Assembly (NCBI GenBank): GCA_030841105.1
Contig: JAVEDE010000076.1
Coordinates: forward strand, 1-64,000
DNA: 64,000 nt
From: Pyrinomonadaceae bacterium
GTDB lineage: Bacteria > Acidobacteriota > Blastocatellia > Pyrinomonadales > Pyrinomonadaceae
Direction: 5' to 3'
Numbering within the stretch: the stretch's first letter is position 1; every line of letters starts with the position of its first letter. Shown in pieces: positions 16,803-25,657 of the stretch. Under the pieces are notes generated by a model. That model had not been told where the DNA came from, searched no databases, and saw only the letters and a list, made by a program, of their open reading frames with translations. A program made the translations under genes and the position numbers.

Positions 16803-17684
16803 TTACGGCATGACGAGTTGGCCGGTCTTGCTCGTTTTGTTGAGGATGATGTTGTCTATGAGACGGGTCTTGCCGAAGCGCGCGGCGACGGCGATGAGGA
16901 CGGAGCGGTCGTCGAGGCGGTCGAGCCGTTCCAGCGTGTCGGCGTCGTTGACGCTGACGTACTCGATCTCTGCGCGCGGCTCGGCCTCGATGTCGGCGCG
17001 GATCATGTCGGCGATCTTTTTGCCGTTGCGCTCGCCCTCGGAGTAGGCGGCCTCGGCGTGCGAGAGCGCGCGGTAGATGACGGCGGCGGCGCGCTTGTCT
17101 TCCGGTTCGAGATAGGCGTTGCGCGAAGAGAGCGCGAGGCCGGAGTCTTCGCGCACGGTCGGGAGGATGACGATCTCCGTGTCGAACGCCAAGTCGCGCA
17201 CGAGTCGTTTGACGACGAGCGTCTGCTGCGCGTCCTTCTGGCCGAAGTAGGCGAAGTCAGCGCGGACGATGTTGAAGAGGACGGTCAGGACGGTGGCGAC
17301 GCCGCGGAAGTGTCCGGGACGCGCCGCGCCTTCGAGTTGCTCGGAGAGGCGTTCGACTTCGACGTAAGTGGAAAAACCTTTCGGGTAAATTTCCTCGGCG
17401 GGCGGGGCGAAGATGTAATCCACGTTGTAGTCGGACAAGGCCATCGTGTCTTTCGTCAGGTCGCGCGGGTAGCGCGAGAAGTCTTCGTGCGGGGCGAACT
17501 GCTTGGGGTTGACGAAGACCGAGACGATCACCACGTCGCACATGCGCCGCGCCTCGCGCACGAGACTCAAGTGCCCCTCATGGAGCGCGCCCATCGTCGG
17601 CACCAGCCCGATGGTCTTGTCCAACTCGCGCCGCACCTTGCGCGACACCGAACTCATGCGTTGACGACGATTGATGATTTCCAT
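16803..17684 (-). CDS. panC: Pantothenate synthetase
   Basis: A 293-residue PanC, which condenses pantoate and beta-alanine with ATP to pantothenate. The motifs are complete: TIGLVPTMGALHEGHLSLV with the HxGH nucleotide-binding signature, VIVSVFVNPKQFAPHEDFSR, the pantoate-binding GHFRGVATVLTVLFNIVRAD, FGQKDAQQTLVVKRLVRDL, and REDSGLALSSRNAYLEPED with the KMSKS-like loop. It is followed downstream by the molybdenum operon but separated by a hairpin, and preceded by panB (113 bases, hairpin between), so panB-panC form one pathway cluster on the minus strand. Confidence 0.97.
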   Translation of the reverse strand: MEIINRRQRMSSVSRKVRRELDKTIGLVPTMGALHEGHLSLVREARRMCDVVIVSVFVNPKQFAPHEDFSRYPRDLTKDTMALSDYNVDYIFAPPAEEIYPKGFSTYVEVERLSEQLEGAARPGHFRGVATVLTVLFNIVRADFAYFGQKDAQQTLVVKRLVRDLAFDTEIVILPTVREDSGLALSSRNAYLEPEDKRAAAVIYRALSHAEAAYSEGERNGKKIADMIRADIEAEPRAEIEYVSVNDADTLERLDRLDDRSVLIAVAARFGKTRLIDNIILNKTSKTGQLVMP

Positions 17685-17702
17685 AGGGAAGTTGCCGGTT
17701 GT

Positions 17703-17781
17703 CAGTTGTCCGTGGTCAGTCGTTCGAGTGAATTTTTCGTGGCTTACGCATTAATCACAAACAACTGACCACGGACAACTG
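17703..17781. repeat. Hairpin spacer between panB and panC (18-bp stem)
   Basis: CAGTTGTCCGTGGTCAGT (17,703-17,720) pairs exactly with 17,764-17,781, with further imperfect pairing outward (TTGCCGGTTGT against ACTGGCAA). The words recur in the 8,205-8,325 spacer. Confidence 0.82.
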
Positions 17782-17796
17782 GCAAATGACGTTTTT

Positions 17797-18699
17797 TTAT
17801 GAACGCTCGGTTTCCGCGTCGCCGGTCGTGCTGATGGGCGCGGCTTCGAGTTCGGCGGCGGCTTCGCGCGGCAGCGGGTAGGATTCGTTCTCCGCCGGGT
17901 ATGCGCCCGCGCGCACGTCTTCGGCGAAGCGGCTGATGGCCTCGGTCATCTGCGCGCGCAGGTCTGCGTACTGGCGGACGAAGCGCGGGCGCGTCGGGCT
18001 GAACGAGAGGCCGAGCAGATCGTGTATGACGAGGACTTGTGCGTCGCAGTGTTCGCCCGCGCCGATGCCGATGGTCGGGACGGAGACGCTCGCCGTGACC
18101 ACTTTGGCGATCTCGCGCGGCACGACTTCGAGGACGAGCGCGAACGCGCCCGCCGCTTCGAGCGCGCGCGCGTCTTCGACGAGAGCGCGCGCCGCCTCGG
18201 CCGTCTTGCCTTGCAGGCGGAAGCCGCCGAGTTTGTTGACCGACTGCGGCGTCAAACCGATGTGACCCATCACCGGAATCTCTTCGGCGACGAGGCGCGC
18301 GACGACTTCGACGCGCGCGCGACCGCCTTCGAGTTTGACGGCCTCCGCGCCTCCCTCTTTGACGAGCCGGAGCGCGGCGCGCACGGCATCGTCCGCGCCC
18401 GTATGGTAAGAGCCGTAGGGCATGTCGGCGACGAGGAGCGCGCGCTCGACGCCGCGGCGCACGGCGCGCGTGTGGCGGATCATCTCGTCGAGCGTGACGG
18501 GGACGGTCGTGTCGTAGCCGAGCACGACGTTGCCGACCGAGTCGCCGACAAGAATGATGTCCGTGCCCGCCTCGTCCACGATGCGCGCGGTCGGGTAGTC
18601 GTAGGCCGTCAGGCAGACGAGCCGCTCCCCGCGCTCTTTGCTCGCGCGCAGCGAAGGCACCGTCACTTTTTCAGGACGCTGTTGTTTGAGATATGCCAT
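17797..18699 (-). CDS. panB: 3-methyl-2-oxobutanoate hydroxymethyltransferase
   Basis: A 300-residue PanB, which makes ketopantoate from 2-oxoisovalerate and methylene-tetrahydrofolate. Signatures: LVCLTAYDYPTARIVDEAG, ILVGDSVGNVVLGYDTTVPV with the metal-binding Asp, LLVADMPYGSYHTG, EAVKLEGGRARVEVV, VMGHIGLTPQSVNKLGGFRL, LVLEVVPREIAKVV with the catalytic Glu, and IGIGAGEHCDAQVLVIHDLL. About 30 residues longer than typical at the C-terminus (acidic, Ala/Glu-rich tail). It is upstream of panC on the same strand; folK, whose pathway supplies its folate cofactor, lies just upstream. Confidence 0.97.
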   Translation of the reverse strand: MAYLKQQRPEKVTVPSLRASKERGERLVCLTAYDYPTARIVDEAGTDIILVGDSVGNVVLGYDTTVPVTLDEMIRHTRAVRRGVERALLVADMPYGSYHTGADDAVRAALRLVKEGGAEAVKLEGGRARVEVVARLVAEEIPVMGHIGLTPQSVNKLGGFRLQGKTAEAARALVEDARALEAAGAFALVLEVVPREIAKVVTASVSVPTIGIGAGEHCDAQVLVIHDLLGLSFSPTRPRFVRQYADLRAQMTEAISRFAEDVRAGAYPAENESYPLPREAAAELEAAPISTTGDAETERS

Positions 18700-18847
18700 T
18701 GGTCGTGGTCACTTGTGTCCGGATCGTCTTTTTCCGAGGATGGCGAATTATAGGCGAGCAGGCCGCGCGGCCGCAAACTGACTTTCGCCACCGCCGCCGC
18801 GCACGCGCTCCAAAGCGTGTGGACTATCCGCCTTTCGATCCGGCATG

Positions 18848-19507
18848 TCAATTGAAAATTTCACTGTCCGATTGATCACCGCGCCCGCGCGTTGGAGACC
18901 AACGGGCGACGACGGATGCGTCCGAAAGTTCGGACAATAGCGCGGCGAAGCTCCGGCCGAGTGTCGGGTGCGTGAGTTGGGGCGCGAGTTCGGCGAGGGG
19001 GGCGAGGACGAAGCGGCGCAGGTGAAGGCGCGGGTGCGGGAGCGTGAGATATTCGGTCGCGGAGCGCGCGTCGCCGTAGAGCAGGAGGTCGAGGTCAATG
19101 TTGCGCGGCGCGGGCGACATCAAAGGCGGCGCGGCGCGTCGTCGGCCGAGCCGGTACTCGATGCGGAGCAGGCGCGCGAGAAGTTGTTCGGGCGAGGGAG
19201 GCGGTGCGGTCGTTATCGCGGCATCAGCGTTAGCGGCAGCGTCAATGTCGTCGTCGTCAATGGCGTCAGCACCAGCGTCAGCGTTCTCGGCGGCGTCATC
19301 GGGGATGACGAGCGCGAGTTCGGCGACCATGTTGAGGAAGAGCGGTTGCGCGTCCGGTACGCCGACGGGTTCGGTTTCGTAGACGGACGAGAGGCGCGTG
19401 ACGCGCAAGCCTGCGTCGAGCATGCCGCCGACGGCGAGCAGGAGGTTGCCTGCGCGGTCGCCGAGGTTCGAGCCGAGTCCGACGTAGGCTTGCGTGATGG
19501 TTGGCAT
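18848..19507 (-). CDS. folK: HPPK (folate biosynthesis) with an acidic low-complexity insertion
   Basis: A 219-residue 6-hydroxymethyl-7,8-dihydropterin pyrophosphokinase. Core motifs: AYVGLGSNLGDRAGNLLLAV, SVYETEPVGVPDAQPLFLNM, PRNIDLDLLLYGD with the metal-binding Asp pair, and LPHPRLHLRRFVLAPLAELAP. Between the strand ending NMVAELALVIP and the helix LLARLLRIEYRLGRRR it carries about 40 extra residues made of Asp, Ala and Asn (for example DDAAENADAGADAIDDDD). Normal HPPKs have a short turn here. The insertion looks like expansion of a GCA/GAC-type repeat and may form a disordered loop near the substrate pocket. Start ATG 19507. Confidence 0.93.
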   Translation of the reverse strand: MPTITQAYVGLGSNLGDRAGNLLLAVGGMLDAGLRVTRLSSVYETEPVGVPDAQPLFLNMVAELALVIPDDAAENADAGADAIDDDDIDAAANADAAITTAPPPSPEQLLARLLRIEYRLGRRRAAPPLMSPAPRNIDLDLLLYGDARSATEYLTLPHPRLHLRRFVLAPLAELAPQLTHPTLGRSFAALLSELSDASVVARWSPTRGRGDQSDSEIFN

Positions 19508-19592
19508 AAGCGGCGTGCAAGAGATTCGATTGTAGCCTGCCGAGGATTCGATTGTAGCCTATCGAGCGCGGGCGCGGTAAACTCGCGCCGTC

Positions 19593-21407
19593 ATGCCGGA
19601 CAAGACTCGACAGACGCGCGCGGGCGCGGCCGACAAGCAGACGCGCGCGGGCGCAGAGCGCGACTTGAACGCGGCGCAACTGGGCGCGCTCGTCTGGTTG
19701 AAGTGGCGTCTGTTCGTCAGCGCGATGCGGTCGAAGCGCGGCGCGGCCAACCGCGCGGCCTCCGCTTTGGGGACGCTCTTCGCGCTCACGCTCTCGCTGT
19801 TGCTCGCCGCCGGTCTGGGCGCGGGCGCGTACTTCGTCGTCTACAACCGGAGCGGCGTGCGCGCGTCGAGTTACGCCCCTGACATTGCGACGGGCGCGAG
19901 CGTCGAAGCGCTCTTCCTGCTCTTCGGGATGGTCTCGATGATCTATCTCGTATGGGCGACCGCGCCGCTCAGTTTCGGCGGCGGCAACGACTTCGATCCG
20001 GGACGACTGCTCCTGTACCCCGTCAGCCTGCGCAAACTCTTCGCCCTCGATCTGTTGAGCGAGTTGACGAGTCTCGCCTCGATCTTCGCCGCGCCCGCCA
20101 TCTTCGCGCTCGCGCTCGGCGCGGGGCTGGCGCACGGGCGTATCGGCGGCGCGCTCGTCGTCGCCCTCTGCGCGACGCTGTTCGGGATGTCGCTCGCGAA
20201 ACTGCTCTCGACGTGTCTCGGCACGTTGATGCGGATGCGGCGGACGCGCGGCGAAGCCTTGCTGGCCGTGCTCGGCGTCATCGGCGCGCTCTCCGGTCTC
20301 GCGCTCGGGCAGAGCGACCGCCTCTGCGCGCACTTCGGTCGTTTCCCCTTCGCGCTGCGCCTGACGCCGATGGGCGCAACCGCCGCCGCGCTCGCGGGCG
20401 GCGCGTCGGGCGTCAACTCAAACTACCTGCTCTCGCTCGCCGTGCTGCTCGCCTACACGCTCGCCGCGACGTTTGCCACTTACAAGATCGCGAAACGCTC
20501 GCTGGAAGGGAACGGCGGCGGAGGCGGCGCGCGTGCGGCGCGCGTCGAAGCGGGCGGCGATGGCAACGGCGCGGCGGCGAAGGCTTGGGGGTGGCGTCTG
20601 CCGTTCGGGTCGGAAGAGTTGTCGAGCGTGTTTGAGAAGGAGTTGCGCTACGCCGCGCGCAACGCGCAGTTGCGGACGATGGCGGCGATGCCGATCATCA
20701 TGACGCTCTCGTTCAAGTTGATCGGCTCGCGGCGCGGCGGCGGCTTCCCCCGCGGCGGCGGTGGTCACTCCGGCGGCGCGGGCGCAGCGGCTAGTTTCTT
20801 CGCGGCCGTCGCGCCCTACGCGGAAGGCACGGGCGCGGCCTTGAGCGTGCTCTACGTGTTCCTCATCACGTCTGCGCTCTCGGCGAATTTGTTCGGCTAC
20901 GAGGCGGGCGGGATGCGCGCCTACGTGCTCGCGCCCGTCGCGCGGCGCACCATCCTCGCGGGGAAGAACCTCGCGGGCTTCACCGTCTCGCTCGTCTTCA
21001 CCGTCGCCGTCGTCGCCGTCAACGCGCTGCTTTACCGCGACCTGACGCCGCGCGCCTTACTCTTCACTTCGCTCTGCTTCGTCTTCTTCGCGGCGGCCGC
21101 GGCCGTGGCGGGCAACTGGTTCTCGCTCCGCTTCCCGAAGCGTCTGCAATTCGGCAAACGCATGAACGCGTCGGGCGTGGCGGGGCTGCTGCTGCTCCCG
21201 GTCTTCCTGTTGATCGCCGTCGCGCCCGCCGTCGCCGTGCTGGGCGGTTACGCCGCGCAGAGTCTCCTCGTCGAATATGCTATACTCGCCGCGTTCGCAG
21301 TCGCGGGTGTGTTCGTCTATCTCGTGTCGCTCAGACGGCAGGGGCAACTCCTCGCCGAACGCGAACTTGACATTCTCGAAGCAGTGACCGGACGCGGCGA
21401 CAACTGA
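19593..21407 (+). CDS. ABC-2-type exporter permease (putative, orphan)
   Basis: A 604-residue polytopic membrane protein with about twelve hydrophobic segments, including GTLFALTLSLLLAAGLGAGAY, LFLLFGMVSMIYLVWA, ALVVALCATLFGMSL, FTVSLVFTVAVVAVNALLY and GLLLLPVFLLIAVAPAVAVLGG. Between membrane halves there is a Gly-rich soluble part (about residues 305-330 and 375-400). The phrase DFDPGRLLLYPVSLRKLF is characteristic of ABC exporter permeases whose ATPase is encoded separately. No ATP-binding partner lies next to it, so the ATPase must be elsewhere or the gene has lost it. The N-terminus repeats TRAGAADKQTRAGAE. A short 5' spacer separates it from the divergent folK. Confidence 0.72.
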   Translation: MPDKTRQTRAGAADKQTRAGAERDLNAAQLGALVWLKWRLFVSAMRSKRGAANRAASALGTLFALTLSLLLAAGLGAGAYFVVYNRSGVRASSYAPDIATGASVEALFLLFGMVSMIYLVWATAPLSFGGGNDFDPGRLLLYPVSLRKLFALDLLSELTSLASIFAAPAIFALALGAGLAHGRIGGALVVALCATLFGMSLAKLLSTCLGTLMRMRRTRGEALLAVLGVIGALSGLALGQSDRLCAHFGRFPFALRLTPMGATAAALAGGASGVNSNYLLSLAVLLAYTLAATFATYKIAKRSLEGNGGGGGARAARVEAGGDGNGAAAKAWGWRLPFGSEELSSVFEKELRYAARNAQLRTMAAMPIIMTLSFKLIGSRRGGGFPRGGGGHSGGAGAAASFFAAVAPYAEGTGAALSVLYVFLITSALSANLFGYEAGGMRAYVLAPVARRTILAGKNLAGFTVSLVFTVAVVAVNALLYRDLTPRALLFTSLCFVFFAAAAAVAGNWFSLRFPKRLQFGKRMNASGVAGLLLLPVFLLIAVAPAVAVLGGYAAQSLLVEYAILAAFAVAGVFVYLVSLRRQGQLLAERELDILEAVTGRGDN

Positions 21408-21583
21408 ACGCGCCGCCGACCGCTCGCGTACATGCGTCAAGCAGAGCGCGCGACCGGTTTGTCCCGGTAGTTCGCCGAGAGCATATTGATTCCAGAGGTG
21501 CTGCGCGCCCATTTTTTCGTTTCATTCGACGCGGCATCCGGGCGGGCTAGTCCGAAGGCGGACGCGTCACCGTCCAGACACAA

Positions 21584-22894
21584 ATGGCACGCAGAAAATA
21601 CCGCAGCACACAGCCCGTCACGGAACGCTCTTTTCTGGAGTATCTCTCCACGCCAGCCCTGCAAACTTCCCGCATCGAACTCCTCAGGCTCGTGCGCGGC
21701 GGCGAAGACACTTACCTCGAACTCAAAGTCAAACTCTCGAACCCGGAGAAGATCGCGCAGGGCATCTGCGCGCTCGCCAACACGGGCGGCGGCGTGATGG
21801 TCTTCGGCGTCAGCGACCAACTCCGCGTCGAGGGCGTGGACGACCCCGAAGACGTGCGCGACGAAGTGGTGCGTATCTGCCGCGAACAAATCTCGCCGCA
21901 ACTCGTCCCCTACATTGATCTCATCGCGTTCGACAACGGGCGGCGCGTCGTCGCCGTGGACATCGAAGGCAAACGCCGTCCCTACCAGACGCGCGACGGC
22001 CGTTACTTCATCCGCATCGGCGCGGACAAGCGCGAAGCCTCGCGCGAAGAACTCTCCGCGCTTCTCGACGAAGCGCGCCCCCTGCGCTACGAGAACGTGG
22101 CCGTGACGGGCGCGAGCGACGCCGACGTTGACGAGGCGCACCTGTGGAGTTTCGTCCGCGAGTTCTCCGGCGACGCCTTCGACACCAGCCCCGGCGCACC
22201 CGACTACCCGACCGCCGACGTGCTCAAGCGCGACCTTCTCCTTGCGACGGGCAACATGGACATCGCCGTGCCGACGGTCGCAGGTCTCCTCCTCTTCGGG
22301 CGCGACGAGCGCGTCGCCGAACTCCTCCCGCGCTCCTCCGTCACCGCCGTCCGCTACGCCGGAGACACCGCGCAGGACGCCGAAGTCGAGCGCGTCGTCT
22401 TGAAGGGAAATCTGCACACGCTCTACGAGGCGTCTTTGCGTTTCATCACGCGCTACTGCGACCTGCTGGACGAACGGCCGCGCGCGCGACAGACGCCCGC
22501 GGGCGACGACGTGCCGCAGGATGCGCCCATCGCGGCGCGCGCCAACTACCAGCGCGCCGCTGTCGGCGAGGCCGTCGCCAACGCGCTCACGCACCGCGAC
22601 CTCGCCCTGCGCGATCACACGACGCGCCTTCTGGTCTTCGACCGTTCGATTGAAATTCTGAACCCGCGCCGCACCGCAGGCTTCGCGCCGCCCGCGCAAA
22701 AGGCGATCCGCTACGGCGTGCCGCAGCAACTCAACCCGCAACTCGCGGCCATCTTCCGCAGCCCCGCCTACGGCCTCGACCTCGCGCGCGGCGGCCTGCC
22801 CATGCTCCTGCGTCAAGCGCGTCTCTTCTCCGGCCGACGCGCCGACATCAACGCCTTCAACGACGAGTTCCGGCTGCGGCTCTACGGCGTCTGA
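21584..22894 (+). CDS. AlbA_2/Schlafen-type DNA-binding and ATP-binding regulator
   Basis: A 436-residue cytoplasmic protein with two recognisable parts. Residues about 40-150 form an AlbA_2 (Schlafen-like) domain: TYLELKVKLSNPEKIAQGIC, then ALANTGGGVMVFGVSD and RDGRYFIRIGADKREASREE. The C-terminal part resembles the GHKL-like ATP-binding domain found in 'putative transcriptional regulators' (RAAVGEAVANALTHRDLALR with the conserved N and H-R-D, and RSIEILNPRRTAG). Such proteins are annotated as predicted DNA-binding regulators; direct targets are unknown. A long hairpin spacer follows the stop. Confidence 0.8.
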   Translation: MARRKYRSTQPVTERSFLEYLSTPALQTSRIELLRLVRGGEDTYLELKVKLSNPEKIAQGICALANTGGGVMVFGVSDQLRVEGVDDPEDVRDEVVRICREQISPQLVPYIDLIAFDNGRRVVAVDIEGKRRPYQTRDGRYFIRIGADKREASREELSALLDEARPLRYENVAVTGASDADVDEAHLWSFVREFSGDAFDTSPGAPDYPTADVLKRDLLLATGNMDIAVPTVAGLLLFGRDERVAELLPRSSVTAVRYAGDTAQDAEVERVVLKGNLHTLYEASLRFITRYCDLLDERPRARQTPAGDDVPQDAPIAARANYQRAAVGEAVANALTHRDLALRDHTTRLLVFDRSIEILNPRRTAGFAPPAQKAIRYGVPQQLNPQLAAIFRSPAYGLDLARGGLPMLLRQARLFSGRRADINAFNDEFRLRLYGV

Positions 22895-22898
22895 AACA

Positions 22899-22982
22899 CA
22901 GTGACAAGTGACAAGTGACGGGTGACAAGTTAGAAAAGCAAACTGCTTTAACTTGTCACCCGTCACTTGTCACTTGTCACTG
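22899..22982. repeat. Perfect 34-bp stem hairpin with GTGACAA units
   Basis: 22,899-22,932 and 22,949-22,982 are exact reverse complements, each holding tandem GTGACAA/TTGTCAC heptamers plus one GGGTGAC variant; the loop is 16 bases. It sits between convergent genes. The longest perfect stem of the spacer family in this window, sharing its core word with the spacer at 983-1078. Confidence 0.92.
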
Positions 22983-22985
22983 CTT

Positions 22986-24218
22986 TTACGCTTTGGGCGC
23001 GTTGTAATACTTGCGGTGCTGGACGTCGAACTCTTTCTCGTCATAGACGCCGTCGCCGTTGATGTCAACTTTGACGACGATCTTGTGCTGCTTGCCGTCG
23101 CGGCGTTCGCCGGGGTTGTAGCCGAGGCTGTACTGGCTGCGCATGAGCGCGTTGATGGAGGCGAGCGTCGCGCGCAGTTCGCCGGGGAAGGTGACGGGGA
23201 AGTACGCGCCGCCCGTCTCCTTGGCGAAGGTGTTCAAAGTGTTCTGCGCCTGAATGAGCGTGAGGCGTCCGGGCGAGCCGGTCAGCGTGTCCACGGCCTC
23301 AATCTGATCGCTGTAGCGTTTGTAGAAGAGGTTGCCCGTGCCGATGATGTAGATGGGGATGCCCGCGTTCTGCGCGATCTTGCGCGCCTGATCGTAGTTG
23401 ATCTTGCTGAACGTATCAATGCCCGTGGAGATGAGGAAGACCGCGCGGCGGCGGCCTTCGACGCTGACCAAGCCGGTATAGTCGGCCTTCTCCTCTTTGC
23501 TGTCTTCGAGCACGACGGAATCGGCGCGACCGCCGACGAGCGTCAGCTTCAACGCGTCGAAGAGGTTCGTCTCGCGGAAGGCCGGGCGGTTGCGGACGAG
23601 CAGGGTGATCACTTCGTTGACGCGGCGCGGGTCGTTGGTGAAATCGGTGAGCGGCGTCGGGCGCATATCGTAGGCGATGACGGAAATGTAATCGCCGCGC
23701 TGCACGGCGTCCTGCATGAAGAGGGCGGCGGGCGCGATCAATTCGGCGCGGCCGTCGTCCATGCCGCCCGCTCCCGCCGACGCGATGCCCTGCGCGAGGC
23801 GGCTATACTCGATGACGACGGCGACGTTGAGTTTCGCCTCCGGCGTGGCGAAGTTCGTGATCTGCTGCTGCACGCCGTCCTCGAAGATGGCGAAGTTCGC
23901 CTGCTTCAAACCGCTGACGATCTGCTTGCTCTTTTTGTGAATGACGACCGTCTCGATGTTGACGAGGTTGGTGACGACCTTGACGACCTCCGCGTCCTGC
24001 GGCACGTTGATGACATCCTTCGGGACTTCCTCAACCTTCTCGCCCTCCGGCTTCTGCTCGCCCGGCCGCTGGTTCTTCTTCTGCGGCAGCGTCTCCGGCC
24101 TGCGGCGCGACTGTGCGTGCGCGTCGAAACTACCGGCGGGCGCTCCGGCGAACACGAACATCAGTGCGAGAGCGGCGGCGAGGACGCGCCGCGTGCGGCT
24201 GTCGAGAGAGTTCTTCAT
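22986..24218 (-). CDS. Secreted VWFA-related protein of the acidobacterial type
   Basis: A 410-residue exported protein: signal peptide VLAAALALMFVFAGAPAGS, a charged Pro/Lys/Glu-rich linker (about residues 36-65), then an N-terminal beta domain with VKVVTNLVNIETVVIHKKSK and FAIFEDGVQQQITNF, which is the hallmark entry of the 'VWFA-related acidobacterial domain' family. A von Willebrand A fold follows (VAVVIEYSRLA where the metal site would be D-x-S-x-S, RRRAVFLISTGIDTFSKI), and the end carries the typical SQYSLGYNPGERRDGKQHKI. The metal-ion site seems degenerate (EYSRL). Function unknown; adhesion or envelope protein interaction is the usual guess. Strong lineage marker for Acidobacteriota. 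Confidence 0.9.
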   Translation of the reverse strand: MKNSLDSRTRRVLAAALALMFVFAGAPAGSFDAHAQSRRRPETLPQKKNQRPGEQKPEGEKVEEVPKDVINVPQDAEVVKVVTNLVNIETVVIHKKSKQIVSGLKQANFAIFEDGVQQQITNFATPEAKLNVAVVIEYSRLAQGIASAGAGGMDDGRAELIAPAALFMQDAVQRGDYISVIAYDMRPTPLTDFTNDPRRVNEVITLLVRNRPAFRETNLFDALKLTLVGGRADSVVLEDSKEEKADYTGLVSVEGRRRAVFLISTGIDTFSKINYDQARKIAQNAGIPIYIIGTGNLFYKRYSDQIEAVDTLTGSPGRLTLIQAQNTLNTFAKETGGAYFPVTFPGELRATLASINALMRSQYSLGYNPGERRDGKQHKIVVKVDINGDGVYDEKEFDVQHRKYYNAPKA

Positions 24219-24414
24219 GACGATACAAACCTCTTAAAACGACTTCGGGCGGGTTGATGATTTTATTCGGGCTGACGCTGCCGCAATAGTACGGCGCGCG
24301 CTGCCCGCAGAGCAAGAAAGGATTGGATGCGGGGAAGCGTGCGCGAGATGCCGCCGCCGGGAGGGGGCGACGGCATCCGTGTCGCGTCGGAACACGTGCG
24401 CGGAGTCGGGGCGG

Positions 24415-25239
24415 TTAGGGGCGGGAAGAACCCGTGAGGGCTTCGGCTTCGACCGTCACCTCATACGTGCCGGAGTTGTCAACGAGGTTGCCTTCGTTGA
24501 CGCCGAGGAAGAGTCGCCCGTCGCGCTGCGCCGTGAACTCGCGGCTCGCGCCGACGAAGATGAAGTCGTCGTTGTCGTCGCCGATGACGGCGATGAGTCC
24601 GCCGGTCGGCTCGTTGCGCATGAGCTTGTCGCGGTCGGCGAGGCGGGGCAGCCCCGTGGGCGTGGACATCTGGCCGCCGCCGAGCGAGACGCGACCCGCC
24701 GCCGTGATCCGCAGGCGTTGCCCGGCGCGCACCATCAGGCCGCTGTCGTTCCAACCGTTCGAGGCGTTGTCGGCGCGCACGCGCAGGCGGATGGGGAAGA
24801 AGACGGGCGACGCGCCGCCGCTGCCCGTCCCCAGACCGTTGTTGCGGTCGCTCGCCGTGTTGTCGGGCTGCGACGTGCGCGTCGTCGGGGCGGGGTTGCG
24901 GATGACGGGCGCGTTGCTCGCGGCGCGGTCGTCGTTTGCGGCGGCGTCGTCATTGATGCTGCCGCCGCTGCTGTTGCCGACCGCCGCCGCGCCACTGCTG
25001 CTGTCGGCCGCGTCGAACTCGATGGATTCGATGTCTTCCGAGTAGATCGTCATGCGGCCGCGCCGCCCGCGCGTGTTCGCGCCGATGAGCACGGTGAACT
25101 GCTGATCTTTGAAGGCGATGATCTGGCCGCGCACGACCGAACCGTCGCGCAGGCGGATGGTGTCGGCCAACGCCGCCGCGCTCAAACTCAAGGTGAGGAC
25201 GACGGCGAGGGTCGCCGCGCCTAAGTTACTCTTCTTCAT
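24415..25239 (-). CDS. Secreted protein with LecA (PA-IL)-like C-terminal domain
   Basis: A 274-residue exported protein: signal peptide AATLAVVLTLSLSAAALA, an N-terminal SH3-like beta segment (IRLRDGSVVRGQIIAFKDQQ, IYSEDIESIEF), a Ser/Asn/Ala-rich linker (about 85-150), and a C-terminal domain reading NGWNDSGLMVRAGQRLRITA, then DNDDFIFVGASREFT and GRLFLGVNEGNLVDNSGTYE. The last pattern matches the galactose-binding LecA/PA-IL fold and related acidobacterial domains. Sugar binding is inferred from fold similarity only. Likely periplasmic or cell-surface. Confidence 0.7.
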   Translation of the reverse strand: MKKSNLGAATLAVVLTLSLSAAALADTIRLRDGSVVRGQIIAFKDQQFTVLIGANTRGRRGRMTIYSEDIESIEFDAADSSSGAAAVGNSSGGSINDDAAANDDRAASNAPVIRNPAPTTRTSQPDNTASDRNNGLGTGSGGASPVFFPIRLRVRADNASNGWNDSGLMVRAGQRLRITAAGRVSLGGGQMSTPTGLPRLADRDKLMRNEPTGGLIAVIGDDNDDFIFVGASREFTAQRDGRLFLGVNEGNLVDNSGTYEVTVEAEALTGSSRP

Positions 25240-25383
25240 AATCCCTCCCGGAGACTTGTGGACAACCGAACGAAATGTTTCAGCGGACGTTTACCAAACA
25301 GAGCACGCTTTGGCAAGCGGGAGAGTAGCATGTTGCACGAAAGGATGTCCGAACCGGGCATGATGGTTGCCCGTCGGCGAGGC

Positions 25384-25494
25384 ACTTGCAAGTTTCAGGT
25401 TTCAGGTTTCAAGTCAAAGGTTTCAGATTTCAGGTTTCAAGTTAAAGACCAAAACCTTCAGTCCCGCAACTTGAAACTTGAAACCTGCAACTCA
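25384..25494. repeat. Imperfect hairpin spacer of TTTCAGG/TTTCAAG units
   Basis: The left two-thirds are tandem degenerate heptamers (TTTCAGG, TTTCAAG, TTTCAGA); the right end carries the complement CAACTTGAAACTTGAAACC. The arms are unequal, so only the outer units can pair. Confidence 0.72.
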
Positions 25495-25657
25495 TCCCCT
25501 CTTTACCGCCGGGCGTTTCTTGGCTATGCTCTCCCTCTCAAAGTTGAGACGGAAGACGCGGTTGATTGTTGGGGGGACTCGGGGCGCGCGCGTGGGTGAC
25601 GCCCGCCTGAAGCCTGCGGCGGAGAATTCTATTTCCACACACCAGAGGAGTTTTTCT

